Positions 1-10,689 of a stretch of DNA of 64,000 bases are shown here, one piece after another. Made by a program: the position numbers and the translations under genes. Location of the stretch: positions 159,122,437 through 159,186,436 of the forward strand of contig NC_135715.1 in the NCBI RefSeq assembly GCF_964656455.1. Reading direction: 5' to 3'. Source of the stretch: Halichoerus grypus (taxonomy: Eukaryota; Chordata; Mammalia; Carnivora; Phocidae). Below the pieces are notes generated by a model that had not been told where the DNA came from, ran no database searches, and saw nothing but the letters and a program-made list of their open reading frames with translations. The stretch's first letter is position 1, and the number at the start of each line of letters is the position of its first letter.

Positions 1-206
1 TTACAGATGATAAAACAGTTGGCTCAAGGATGCATTGTGAGCACTGTCCTGTGACCCAGTCTACAAGCAGTCTTGGTCCTCTAGTCACTAGAAATTGAGA
101 TGGTTAAGTACAATCTAGTCAAGCTTTTATGCATCACATGAGCCGGGTAAATAGGTGGTCCAATGCTAAGCTTTATTAGCACCACAGACCCTGCTTTCCA
201 TTAATG

Positions 207-406
207 TGTACATAAAACATATAATATGATATCTTCCCTATTACTGCCATTAAACCACATTCTTCATATACTGTATGTTTTCTTACATACCTTGTTTGCA
301 AGTTTTAGCCTTTTCTATGAACAAGAGGGCTATTTTCTAGAAGCCTCTCTAGGTTAGACACTCCTATGTCATCAAGGCCTCATCAAGGCATCCTACAACA
401 GTTCTG
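207..406. repeat. Left copy of a diverged direct repeat (A)
   Basis: This stretch is clearly homologous and in the same orientation to 1014-1183. Shared blocks include AAACCACATT, GAGGGCTATTT, CTAGAAGCCTCT and GGTTAGACA. I estimate about 75% identity with indels by eye. The copies flank an LTR-like body at 480-1000, so they may be parts of one retroviral element or of two overlapping insertions. Confidence 0.7.
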
Positions 407-479
407 ACACTAACTCTCTGGAGTTAATGCAGATCCCACAGGTTAGGGCTCAGTCCCAGATGACTGCCTCCACTTCCTA

Positions 480-1000
480 ATCACAAGTCGGGGCCTCCAT
501 TTGACTGGCCAGTTATACATTAGAGGTTTCCACATCTCCTTTCTCGAGTTCGATAATTTGCTAGAACAGCTCATAGAACTTAGGAATGCACTTTACTTGG
601 TATTTCCAGTTTATTAAAAAGGATACAATTCAGGAACAGCCAAATGGAAAAGATGTATAGGGCAAAGGATGTGGGAAGGGTGTGGAGCCTCCATGCTTTC
701 TGGGCACTCCACTTTCCCAGCACCTCCACATGTTCACCAGCCTAGAAGCTCTCCTAGTCCCTTTGTTTAGGATTTTTATGTAGGCATGATGGATCAAATC
801 ATTGGCCATTGATGATTAATTCAATCCCCATCCCCCCCTACCCTCCCTGAAGTCTAGAGGGTGGAGCTGAAAATTCCAACCCTCTAATCACATGGTTGGT
901 TCTTCTGACAGCAGTCACCTCATTAGCCTAAACTCAGGTATGGTTGAATGGGGCCAGGAATCAGAACGAAGAACAAATGTATATTTTCTTCTATCACAGT
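480..1000 (-). mobile_element. Old ERV-L-type LTR (MER21-like), antisense
   Basis: The text from AGAACAGCTCATAGAACTTA through CATTGGCCATTGATGATTAA and CTAATCACATGGTTGGTTC resembles the reverse strand of a mammalian ERVL LTR that I associate with MER21. The family name is from memory. It lies inside a MAIP1 intron and contains no coding sequence. Confidence 0.6.
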
Positions 1001-1013
1001 ATCGCACTATTGA

Positions 1014-1183
1014 TATGTGCATAGATCTATCTTCCCTGTTAACTGCCATCAAACCACATTAATCATACAGTGTTTATTTTCCTGTATCCTGCTTGCATGT
1101 TTTAGAGGGCTATTTCCTAGAAGCCTCTTTGGGTTAGACAATCCTGTATTATCAAAACCTTGTCAGAGCAGCCTCCTAATGGT
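1014..1183. repeat. Right copy of the diverged direct repeat (B)
   Basis: Partner of 207-406, with a deletion of about 20 bp around the position of TTTTCTATGAACAA in copy A. A short ORF at 1017-1205 crosses it and is not a gene. Confidence 0.7.
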
Positions 1184-1464
1184 TCGTTATTATCTTATCA
1201 GATAATTTGCTCAGGTGGGATCTTTGTTTGGCCCCCCAAACATCACACCTTGTTCATACAAACTAGAATGTAATGGTTGGGTTTCACCATGATCACTGTG
1301 GTCTTTGTTTCTTCTTACCTAAACACCACCCATCTTCCTCACATGAAGGCTTATTAATATATATAATGTCTCTGAACCCTCGGGCCCCTAAAGTGTTTGC
1401 AAGGGGTCCTTGAATCCGTTTGGATATATGCATTTTCTCAAAATTCAACTCTATTATTGTCTAG

Positions 1465-1850
1465 TTCGCCAGAGCTGGCATAACAAAATACCACAGTCTG
1501 GGTTACTGAAGCCACAGAACTTTATTTTCTCACAGTTTTGGAGGATGGAAGTCCAAGATCCAGGTATTGGCAGGTTTGGTTTCTTCTGAGGCCTCTCTTC
1601 TTTGCTTGCAAATGGCTGTCTTTTGTGTCCTCATGTGGGTTCTTTTCCTCTGTGTGTATGTACCCTTGGTGCTTTGTGTGTCAGAATTTCCTCTTACAGA
1701 GACACTAGTCAGATTGGATTAAGGCCCACCCTCATCTTACTTAATCACCTTTTTAAAGACCCTGTCTCCAAATATAGTCACCTTCTGAGGTACTGGGAGT
1801 TAGGGCTTCAGCATATGAATTTGGGGGAAACACTGTTAATCCCATAACAT
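1465..1850 (-). mobile_element. MLT1-type MaLR LTR, antisense
   Basis: It reads as the reverse of an MLT1 LTR: GCATAACAAAATACCACAG, TTTATTTTCTCACAGTTTTG, GAGGCCTCTCTTCTTTGC, then TCCAAATATAGTCACCTTCTG and CCCATAACA at the end. It is intronic in MAIP1. Confidence 0.8.
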
Positions 1851-1867
1851 CCCATTCCAAACAGTAA

Positions 1868-2085
1868 TTGTCTGACATGCCTGTGCATCCTCCTTGTCCT
1901 GCCAGTTCTTCAGACTTCATCTTAGATGTCACTTCCTTTAAGAGGCCCTCCCTGGTGCTCCCAGTTGGGCTTCAGTGGCTCTTCTGCTCAGGTCATCCTG
2001 TTCCTACCCCTGTTATAATTCTTGAACTTGTCAGTTTACTTGCCTCCCTTCTCAAGTAGCCTGAAAGCTCCTTGAAGACAGGTGG
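1868..2085 (+). repeat. L2 LINE 3' fragment
   Basis: The phrases CACTTCCTTTAAGAGGCCCT, GTCAGTTTACTTGCCTCCC and CTGAAAGCTCCTTGAAGACA match the 3' UTR of L2 in sense orientation. It is a diverged remnant within the MAIP1 intron. Confidence 0.7.
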
Positions 2086-2728
2086 AGTCTTCTAACAGTT
2101 TCATTTCTCACTGCTAAGAATATGGAGTGCAGAGTGCAGTTGGTTGCCCCCTACTTTACAGTGGGATCTCATACTTCAAAGTTGGCATCCACTTAGACTG
2201 TCAACTCGTTATCTTTTCTCCCACTTCTCCAAACATGCCTTACCAATCTTAATGAGGTTCAGATTGCAACCCAAATCTCCAGACTCCCAGTACGATCTAG
2301 ATTGCACTGCTTCTCAAATTCTTTGTGTTCATGGTTAAGAGGGGGGTGTCATATAATGGTCATTACGGTAATAACAATGATTACTTAATTATTTTAAAAG
2401 GAAATCTAAGGAAGATTTTTATTGAGGAGCTGATGTGTGTGTACACTCCATCCTTTCCCCGGTCCTGAGAGTGGGTACATAATTGACAGTCAGCTCACTA
2501 TTGTCCATGTGGGAAGGCCAGATGAGAAGAGAAAAGCCAACCAACTTTGAAGGAGTCATGCCTAACAGTGATATCATAGTATTTGACATTGTTTATCGCC
2601 TCTATCATAAAATAGTCTTTGTGATACTAAGCTATTTAAATATGAGCATTGTACATTGTATGGTATTTTGCATGGTGTTTGAAATAATGATTACCAGCCT
2701 CTCTCCACTTTTTTTTTTTTTTTTTAAG

Positions 2729-2800
2729 GCTTTTGCTCATGTGTCCAAGTTACTGTCACAATGTAAATTTGATCTATTGGAAGAACTTGTGGCCAAAGAG
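2729..2800 (+). CDS. MAIP1: MAIP1 internal coding exon (24 codons)
   Basis: The acceptor is a run of about 16 T followed by AAG, and the donor is GAG|GTAAAG. The exon is 72 bp, phase 0 at both ends, and encodes AFAHVSKLLSQCKFDLLEEL then VAKE. This is the first MAIP1 exon visible in the window. Confidence 0.93.
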
Positions 2801-5800
2801 GTAAAGTATACTTTTAATTTTCCTTTAAAAATAGATGTATTATTCTCCTGCAGTAGAATAATATGTTACCCTTATTCATGCATAAAAGTAGTGTGTGTGC
2901 CATCAGCTAAAGTAGAATCCCTGTATCTTTACTTTTGGGTACTTCGGGTCATATAAAAGCATAGAATGACTTGCTACTTAAGGAATAAGTAAGTAAATAC
3001 GATGTCTCTTTCAGTTGTCTTTATACTGAATGTTCTGTTAGGAATTACCTATTGAATAATTTGATGCCTTTCAGCCTTGCTTTTGAATATGAGTAAATAT
3101 GGTAGTAAATTTAACAATAGGCAAAGAATTCATCTGCTTTTTGAAAGGCTTTTGAAAATTCAACAGGTGAACTATGGTTTGCTTTTACCATACTTAGGTG
3201 CTCCATGTATTGAAGGAAAAGGTTACTTCACTACCTGACAACCATAAAAATGCCCTTGCTGCTGACATAGATGAAATTGTATACACATCAACAGGAGACA
3301 TCTCCATTTACTATGATGAGAAAGGTAATGCTAGAGCATAGTCAACTTTAAATATGTAATTGCCCAGATAAGCTAAACTAGTGGATTATCATGAAATAGT
3401 GGAGTTTTGTTGGTACAAGCAGACTTCAGGGAAAATAATACATTCATTCTTTCAAGACCTAACTCTGGGAGAGTTGAGATATGATAATAACTTAAACCCT
3501 TCTATCTAGGACCTTCCTCTACTATTATTTCATTCACAAGAGACAGCATCGTCACTTAAGTTGATGAAAATTGTCTAAGGCTGCTATCATGTCTCAAACA
3601 GAAAATATTTGTGTTTCAGATTTCATAACTTGAAGGAAACAATTCAGCATTTTAAACGTCCAGCTGTATGTTAAATAGAAGGAGTAAGGAGTAAAAGAAA
3701 AAGTAAATAATATCAGTTAAAGACTTTTGAAAGTAAGACTAACTGTGGAACTCCCAAATTGGATTTGTTTGGAGACGATGAAAAAGGTTGAAAGGAACTT
3801 TAGTGGTTATCTGGTTCTTCTCCTTGTCCCATGCATACATTTTCCCTGTAGCATATCCTAAAAATGTATTGACTCATTTATTTCTTCTACAAATATTTGC
3901 AAATGTATTATGTGCCAGGCACACAGGAGATCTGACCTTTGCTTACATACTTTCCAAGGCAGTTCTGATATAGGGCTCTCTAATGGTTAAACATTTTTCA
4001 TACACATGTTAATTTGAAACATTTCTATAGGTACTTTTAGTGATAAATATTTTCTTCTCCCCTAATATTTCAGATTGCATCTCAGCATCATGGTCACTAC
4101 CTGATTTTAACATAGGACGTTGTGATAATCACAAGGCACATAGCAAAGTGAATTAGGGTAAATAGTACATGCTCAATAAATCATAACTGTTTTTTCTGAG
4201 ATGCAGAGAAGAAGGCAAATACCTCATAAACCCTAAGAATTTTTTAAAAATAAAAAGGTATCAATATAAGTATCTTACTAGACTAGACTAAGTATAAAAT
4301 ATGATCTGTCACAACTGTGTAGCTACTGCCAATTTCTAATTTCATTTTGGATATATGGATGATAGATTATTGTGATTTGTATTTGTATGTGTGTGTGTGT
4401 TTTTTTTCTCTAAGGAAGGAAGTTTGTTAACATCCTGATGTGCTTTTGGTATCTAACCAGTGCCAACATCCCCAGTGAAACTTTAAGTGGAGCCAGTGTA
4501 TTCCAGGTTAAGTTGGGGGATCAGAACGTGGAAACTAAACAGCTTCTTAGTGCAAGCTATGAGTAAGTCTAATCTCATTTCATTGTTTCCTTTCTCTAGA
4601 AAATGGAAGGTAGTATGAAGGAAGTATGAAGGTATGAAAACTAAAGGGAGCTTTAGGAAGAGAAGGATTGAAATCTGACAAGTTATTTAAGAAGAGAGAA
4701 AGTCATAAAGACATACTGGACATGAAACAGGAGTGTTCAGGAATTAGAAAGAGGTAATATTGCCGAATTTAATTAAAGGATGTTTGAGCTGTCTATTGCT
4801 GCGTTATAAACCACTCCCAAACTCAGTCACTTCAAGCAGTCCTTTTTTTTTTTTTTTTTTAAGATTTTATTTATTTGCGAGAGAGAGAATGAGAGACAGA
4901 GAGCATGAGAGGGAGGAGGGTCAGAGGGAGAAGCAGACTCCCCGCCGAGCAGGGAGCCCGATGCGGGACTCGATCCCGGGACTCCAGGATCATGACCCGA
5001 GCCGAAGGCAGTCGCTTAACCAACTGAGCCACCCAGGCGCCCCAAGCAGTCCTTTTTTTGTCTGCTGTTTTACTGCTCAGGAGTTTTGGAAAGGCTCAGC
5101 TGTGGGGTTTTCTTGGTTTCATTTGGCATCAGTGGCAGGGCCTGGAGGATTCATTTCCACAATGGCTTCGTCACTCACACATGCACCCCCTTGGTGCTCC
5201 TTGACTTCTCCACAGAACGTCTTATTCTCCAAGGCCTCTCTTCACAGCTTGGGTTTGTGGTGGTCTCAGGCTATTCACATGTTTTATGTGGTCGTTGGCT
5301 AGATCATTAAAGGGCTTTGCCCAGGAATGGAACATCATTTCCACCCTAGTCTGCCTGTCAAAGCAGTCCTAGGACCTACACAGTTGAATGGCATGGAGAG
5401 ACTCCACCTTTTTATGGGGCAATAGCAGGGTCACATTGCAGAAGAACATGTGGGATGGGGCGTATGGTTATAACCATCCTTGGAAAGTAAAATCTGCCAC
5501 AGTTGGCACAAGGACCATCCACTCTCTAGACATTTATTGATCATTTCCTATTTATCAGGTACTCTGGTAGGGGTTCAGATACAAAATTGAAGGGTTCCTG
5601 CCTATAAGGAGCTACTATCTAGTAGGTTAGCAACTTATTTAAAAGAGACACTATCATATATTTTTGTGCTAATAAAATTTGGAACAGTGAACCAATCAAG
5701 CAAGTCAGTGGAGACATAATTTAATAGTTATTTAAAAGAAAACACTATTATGTTACCAAAACTATATAAACTTGATTTAAAATAACAAATCCCAAAATGA

Positions 5801-7151
5801 CCTAAGAAAGAAAATATATTCTGTTTCACTAAGGTAAAAGGTATCCTTATTTTTTCACTTTTCTTGAAAAGACTATGCTTTTTTTTTTAAATTTTGCTTT
5901 ATTTGTATTTATTTATACAAAATCTGAATCATCTCCTTTTAAAGACACCATTTATAATTAAAGAACAATATAATCAGTACTCACCTCTGCTTCTTCTGAT
6001 ATTCCCTATTAAGACCATGGACAGTTCATAAACACTGTTATTTTCAAGATTGATCTAATTTATAAACCAAATTCCACTGAAGTCCCTTTCCATCACCATA
6101 GTCCAATTTATTTTTCCTCATATTAGGCATTTTTGATAGCTAGTATTTGACAGCAGAATAATATCCAAGTTTCTCTTAAGGACTAGCAGATGTTGGAATA
6201 TATATCAGTTGATTAAAATACTCATTTTAGGGCGCCTGGGTGGCTCAGTTGGTTAAGCGACTGCCTTCGGCTCAGGTCATGATCCTGGAGTCCCTGGATC
6301 GAGTCCCGCATCGGGCTCCCTGCTCAGCAGGGAGCCTGCTTCTCCCTCTGACCCTCCCCCCTCTCATGTGCTCTCTCTCTCTCATTCTCTCTGTCTCAAA
6401 TAAATAAATAAAACCTTTAAAAATAAATAAATAAATAAAATAAAATAAAATAAAATAAAATAAAATACTCATTTTAGGGGCGCCTGGGTGGCTCAGTCAT
6501 TAAGCGTCTGCCTTCGGCTCAGGTCATGATCCCAGGGGCCTGGGATCGAGCCCCGCATCGGGCTCCCTGCTCTGCGGGAAGCCTGCTTCTCCCTCTCCCA
6601 CTCCCCCTGCTTGTGTTCCCTCTCTCGCTGTGTCTCTCTCTGTCAAAAAATAAATAAAATCTTTAATAAAAAAAAAAATTGGTTTAAAATAAATAAATAA
6701 ATAAATAAATAAAATACTCATTTTAGGGGCACCTGGGTGGCTCAGTCAATTGTGGCCGATTCTTGATCTTAGCTTAGTTCTTGATCTCAGAGTCATGAAT
6801 TCAAGCCCCACGTTGGGCTCCACACTGGGCATGGAGCCTACCTCAAAAAAAAAAAAAAAACTCATTTTAGTGGAAGTATGTTCTAATTTTGTGAGGATAT
6901 TTTTTGTGATTGAATTGGTAAATTAAACTTTTTTTGTTTTGGTGTTTGTTTATGATTAACCATTAGCTGTTGCTAAAAACTGTCTCTAATGTACACTTGC
7001 AAATTATATAGTTACCCAAGAAGTATTTGGACTAATGTTAAGATTCATATTATTTATAATTTTTTCCCCTAGATTTCAGAGAGAGTTTACACAAGGAGTA
7101 AAGCCTGACTGGACCATTGCACGGATTGAACACTCAAAGTTATTAGAATGA
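2729..7151 (+). CDS. MAIP1: MAIP1 (C2orf47), 3' coding half, four exons
   Basis: Matrix AAA peptidase interacting protein 1 is a mitochondrial matrix protein. It binds the m-AAA protease AFG3L2 and helps sort and process the EMRE subunit of the calcium uniporter. Coding exons are 2729-2800, 3198-3324, 4415-4562 and 7073-7151. Each is bounded by AG and GT and joined in phase, giving about 141 residues, roughly the C-terminal half of the ~290-residue family protein. Recognisable stretches are AFAHVSKLLSQCKFDLLEEL, ADIDEIVYTSTGDISIYYDE, NILMCFWYLTSANIPSETL and KPDWTIARIEHSKLLE before the stop. No frameshift or stop breaks the frame, and introns are present, so this is the real locus and not a processed copy. 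The N-terminal exons with the transit peptide are left of the window. Identification rests on remembered similarity to the human protein. Confidence 0.93.
3198..3324 (+). CDS. MAIP1: MAIP1 internal coding exon (127 bp)
   Basis: The acceptor is TACTTAG| and the donor AAAG|GTAATG. The exon starts in phase 0 and ends after one base of a glycine codon. It encodes a helix-like start (VLHVLKEKVTSLPDN) and the acidic strand ADIDEIVYTSTGDISIYYDE. Confidence 0.94.
4415..4562 (+). CDS. MAIP1: MAIP1 internal coding exon (148 bp)
   Basis: The acceptor is CTCTAAG| after a T-rich tract and the donor is TATGA|GTAAGT, close to the ideal donor. It completes the split glycine codon, encodes RKFVNILMCFWYLTSANIP and then VFQVKLGDQNVETKQLL, and ends after two bases of a glutamate codon. 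Confidence 0.94.
4781..5520. repeat. Old interspersed repeat split by a CanSINE, family not assigned
   Basis: The left part TCTATTGCTGCGTTATAAACC and the right part up to AAAATCTGCCACA look like the two halves of one common mammalian repeat (LTR or DNA element) interrupted at 4850-5043. The ORF at 4760-5302 is stitched from these repeats and is not a gene. Confidence 0.5.
4850..5043 (-). mobile_element. CanSINE (variant B), antisense, in MAIP1 intron
   Basis: A long T run, AAGATTTTATTTATTTG, an AG-rich block and a tRNA-like head ending CCACCCAGGCGCCC mark a tRNA-Lys-derived carnivore SINE in reverse. The target-site duplication AAGCAGTCCTTTTTT occurs at 4834 and again at 5044. It belongs to the subtype with GAGAATGAGAGACAGAGAGC in the body. 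Confidence 0.95.
6230..6461 (+). mobile_element. CanSINE (variant B), first of a three-copy stack
   Basis: It begins GGGCGCCTGGGTGGCTCAG and ends in a long TAAA/TAAAA-type tail. The duplication AAAATACTCATTTTA lies at 6215-6229 and 6462-6476. Confidence 0.95.
6477..6710 (+). mobile_element. CanSINE (variant A), second of the stack
   Basis: It starts directly after the second copy of AAAATACTCATTTTA, and a third copy follows it at 6711-6725. The body has CCCCTGCTTGTGTTCCCTCT, the other subtype from its neighbour. The tail is complex, with TTTAATAAAAA and then (TAAA)n. Confidence 0.94.
6726..6860 (+). mobile_element. Older short CanSINE, third of the stack
   Basis: The head GGGGCACCTGGGTGGCTCAG and GAATTCAAGCCCCACGTTGG mark a diverged, shorter tRNA-derived SINE with an A tail. 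The final part of the target repeat, ACTCATTTTA, follows at 6860-6869. Confidence 0.88.
7073..7151 (+). CDS. MAIP1: MAIP1 terminal coding exon with stop codon
   Basis: The acceptor TTTTTTCCCCTAG precedes A TTT CAG, which completes the split glutamate codon. The exon encodes FQREFTQGVKPDWTIARI then EHSKLLE and ends with TGA at 7149-7151. The preceding intron (4563-7072) holds four CanSINEs and a repeat remnant. Confidence 0.95.
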
Positions 7152-7330
7152 TCTTTCTTGGAAAAATCAGCTTATCGGACTTCTGGCAATTACTACGAAA
7201 AATTAAGGAAAGAAATTTTTGGATGAGTTGATCTTCACTTAGTCAAGTGTGTGGCTTACTTTTATATTAATTTGAAATATTTCTTGTAGTATATTGGCAT
7301 GATACAATAAAGCATTTTCCACAGATTGTT
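7152..7330 (+). other. MAIP1: MAIP1 3' untranslated region
   Basis: An AT-rich stretch follows the TGA and reaches the first canonical polyadenylation signal. At about 180 nt this would be a short 3'UTR. The cleavage site is inferred to lie 10-25 nt past the AATAAA. Longer forms cannot be excluded. Confidence 0.7.
7306..7311 (+). promoter_or_regulatory. MAIP1: Polyadenylation signal AATAAA of MAIP1
   Basis: Canonical hexamer 155 nt after the stop codon, in GATACAATAAAGCATTTTCC. A TTGTT-rich stretch follows within 20 nt. Confidence 0.75.
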
Positions 7331-8190
7331 ATCACCTTCTATAAAAGAGATCAAAATAAGAAAAACTACAACAGCCCATTGTTGGGGTCATATTCAGTAT
7401 CATTTCTAATGTTACTTGTACACAAACTAATTTTATAGACAGTAAAAATATTGAAAAAACTATTTACACATTTCTAAATTAATAGCCCTTAAATATTTTG
7501 TCATTAATACATTTAAACCAATAATTCAAGTATGTTTAAGATTTATTTTTAAAAATCACTGCTGCTATTTGATTACTTCTGGTCACTAGCTAGATGAGAA
7601 GGACTAGATGGAATTGTACCAGATTGGTCACTGCAGAACCAAAAAGATCAGTGAACTTGAAGCTTACTACAGCACCAAAAGAAAAAAAATACAGCAGTGC
7701 CTCAGCCACCTATGGGATAATATCAAGTCCTCTAATGTACTTGTATTTGGATTCCTAGAAGTTTGGGTAAGGGAGACAAAGACAATATAAGAAATCATGT
7801 CTGAAATTTTCCTAATTGATGAAAACTATAAACTCACAGATCCAAGAAATTCAGTAACAGGGTAACACATAAAGAAAACCTCACTAAGGTATACCCATAA
7901 TCAAATTGTTGAAAACTAGAGAAAATTGTAAAGCAGCTAGAGAAAAAAAAAAACAAAACACATTCCATACAGAGAATGACTGTATATTTCTTTCCTCAAA
8001 GTGCAAGTTAGAGACCTTGGTATAACATCTTTAAAGTGTTTAATAAAAAGCCTATTAACCTAGAATTCTATATTCAGCAAAAATATCCTTCAGGAAAGGT
8101 GAAAAAAAGGCTTTTTTCAGACAGGGAAAAGATAGTGAGTTTGTTGCCAGTAGACCAGTAGACCTGTTTTATAAGAAATATTAAGGACCA

Positions 8191-8378
8191 GGACACCTGT
8201 GTGGCTCAGCCCGTTAAGTGTCTGCCTTCAGCTCAGGTCATGATCCCAGGGACCTGGAATCGAGCCCCACATCGGGCTCCTTGCTCAGCAGGGAGCCTGC
8301 TTCTCCCTCTGCCTGATGCTCCCCTGCTTGTGCTCTCTCTCTCTGACAAATAAATAAAATCTTAAAAAAAAAAAAATG
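8191..8378 (+). mobile_element. CanSINE inside the old L1
   Basis: Diverged head GGACACCTGTGTGGCTCAG and a typical A-rich tail. The duplication TTAAGGACCA lies at 8181-8190 and 8379-8388. Confidence 0.93.
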
Positions 8379-8483
8379 TTAAGGACCAACGGACAGAATA
8401 GAGTTCAGAAATAGATCTATGCCTATTAGACAATAGTTTTTCGACAATGCCAAAGTAATTGAGTGAGGAAAAGGTAGTCTTTT

Positions 8484-8677
8484 TTTTTTTTTTTTTTTTA
8501 TTTATTCATCTGAGAGAGAGAGAATGAGAGACAGAGAGCATGAGAGGGAGGAGGGTCAGAGGGAGAAGCAGACTCTCTGCTGAGCAGGGAGCCCGATGCG
8601 GGACTCGATCCCGGGACTCCAGGATCATGACCTGAGCCGAAGGCAGTCGCTTAACCAACTGAGCCACCCAGGCGCCC
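8484..8677 (-). mobile_element. CanSINE (variant B), antisense, inside the old L1
   Basis: T run, AG-rich body, head ending CCACCCAGGCGCCC. The 16-bp duplication GAAAAGGTAGTCTTTT lies at 8468-8483 and 8678-8693 with no mismatch, which indicates a fairly recent insertion. Confidence 0.96.
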
Positions 8678-9640
8678 GAAAAGGTAGTCTTTTTAACAAA
8701 TGGAATAACTATACATTCAAATGGGAAATAACCTCAGCTTTTGCCTCACACCATAATTTTAGTGCAAAATTTGGATTGCAGAAAGGGTCATAGACTTAAA
8801 AACCAAAATTCTAGAAATTGTAGAAAGAAACTTTGAAATTGCTATCTTGGAATAGACAAAGATTTCTTAGGACACACAAAGCATCAATCATGAAAGAAAA
8901 TTAGTAAATTGGAATATATTTAAATTAAAACTTAACTCTTTGAAAGACAGCAGTAAGAAAATGAAAGCCAGGTCATAGATTGGGAGAAAATACTCGGACT
9001 ACGTATATTTGACAAAGGACCTATATTTGGAAAATATAAATAATGCTTATAAAGCTCAATAATTAAAAGTTAAACAGCCCACTAAATACTGGGCAAAAGG
9101 TTTGAATAGATTCTCCATGAAAGAGAACTCGAATTGCCAATGAACACATAGAAGGATGCTCTATATCCTTGGTCAATAGGAATATGAAACTACGTGGAGA
9201 TACCACTAAAACCCACCAAAATGGCTTCAATAACAAAAACTGCCGGTACCAAATATTGGTGAAGATCTGAAGCAACTGGAATTCTCAAATATTGTTAGTA
9301 ATAATGCAAAATGATACAACCATTTGGAAGATATTTTGGCAGTTTCTTATAAAGTTAAGCATATGCTTATGGGATCCAGCAATTCTATTCCTAAGTATTT
9401 ATCCAAGAGAAGTGAAAACCTACATCTATACAAAGTGTTGTATGTGAATGTTCATAGCTTTTTTTCTTAATGCCTCCAAACTAAAAAGCCCCCCAAATGT
9501 TGAGTAGATGAACGGATAGACAAATGAGTGAAGGAAGCCAGACACAAAAGAGTACTTACTGTATAATTACATTTCTGAAATTCTAGAAAAGTTAAAACAT
9601 GTTCATTGTAGCATTATTTATAATAGCCAAGATAGCAAGT

Positions 9641-10147
9641 TGGGGGCAAGTTATTTTATCTAAAAGAACATAAATTTGGTTTGACTTCTAGCTAGGTTAC
9701 TTTTTAAAGCTCTTTGAAAATGTTCAGCTACGTTTTGGAACTCTCCAAATTGGCAATTGTCCATTTCATTGTACTTTCTCTGATTAAGTCCCCTATTTCA
9801 GGTGTGAGCCCATTGACACTGAGAGAACAAAGCCCCTTTCAGGTGTTGGTGTATTGTGTCTACTCTGTTTAAAAGTTTCCTGAAGTTTATTTTTAAAGTC
9901 TGTTATTAATTTATCATCACTTCCTTTACAATTTTTAATCTGCCTTCAATTATACGTAAAGGAAAGACTATATGTCCCTATGGTGCATTTCATATATATA
10001 TGTTCCCCTTTAATGCCATTTTCTTACGCTTACGTACAATTGGATTATTTAAATCTCCTCCTGCTGTTCCCCATACTGCTACTTTTAGTCATTTTTTTGC
10101 TTTTTGAGAGGCTAGCAATTAAGCTAACTATAAATTAGATAGCCCAG
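9641..10147. other. Stretch without a gene
   Basis: AT-rich DNA between the old L1 and a TA-rich microsatellite. TTAAGTCCCCTATTTCAGG and the following text may be further repeat remnant. No splice-bounded ORF is visible. Confidence 0.5.
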
Positions 10148-10315
10148 GAAGACATACATATATATATATACATATATACATATGAATACGATATAACATA
10201 TAAAATATATCCTATTATGTATGTGCTATCTATATTATATATATGCTATCTATATTATATATAATAAAATATATCCTATTATATATGTGCTAGAGAGAGA
10301 GAGGGAGAGATAAGG
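10148..10315. repeat. TA-rich microsatellite with an internal duplication
   Basis: Runs of ATATAT lead into two near copies of AAAATATATCCTATTAT at about 10203 and 10266, then a GAGAGA tract. It has strong self-complementarity and could form hairpins. Confidence 0.85.
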
Positions 10316-10689
10316 AAGAGATATTAAGGAATTGGTTCATGTGATTGTGGAGGCTGGCAAGTTAAAAATTTGTAGGATAGGAGGGCAGGCAGGAGACCCA
10401 GAGAAGGGTCAATGCTGCAGTTTAAGTCAGAAGGTAGTCTCCTGACAGAATTCATTGGGTGTTAGTCCTCTTCTTTTAAGGCCTTCAACTGACTAAATGA
10501 GGCCCACCCACAGTATGGAGGATAATCTGCTTTACCCAACTCTGCTGATTTAAATGTTAATCTCATCTAAAAATACCTTCATAGAAACATCTAGAATAAT
10601 GTTTGGCCAAATATCTGAGTATCATGACCTAGCCAAAGTGACTCATAAAATTGTCAGAGCTACAATATAGACTATCTACTCTCCCCTTG

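Larger units (their letters stand above)
7600..9640 (+). mobile_element. Old L1 remnant, sense, interrupted by two CanSINEs
   Basis: The segments 7610-8180, 8389-8467 and 8694-9640 read as old LINE-1. Examples are CTCACAGATCCAAGAAATTC, AACCTAGAATTCTATATTCAGC, GTAGAAAGAAACTTTGAAATT, AAATGGCTTCAATAACAAAA and GCATTATTTATAATAGCCAA. Many frame breaks make all ORFs here non-functional. The first part matches the HAL1/L1M-like region and the last part the L1 ORF2 end and 3' tail. Several fragments may be joined. Confidence 0.75.

Noticed and set aside
2483..2956. 157-codon ORF as a complete gene
   Set aside because: Only 2729-2800 is coding (a MAIP1 exon). The rest reads through intron sequence on both sides.
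4760..5302. 180-codon ORF
   Set aside because: It runs through a CanSINE and flanking repeat in the MAIP1 intron.
7600..7790. Small gene with a 60-codon ORF downstream of MAIP1
   Set aside because: The text is old L1 sequence with frame breaks all around.
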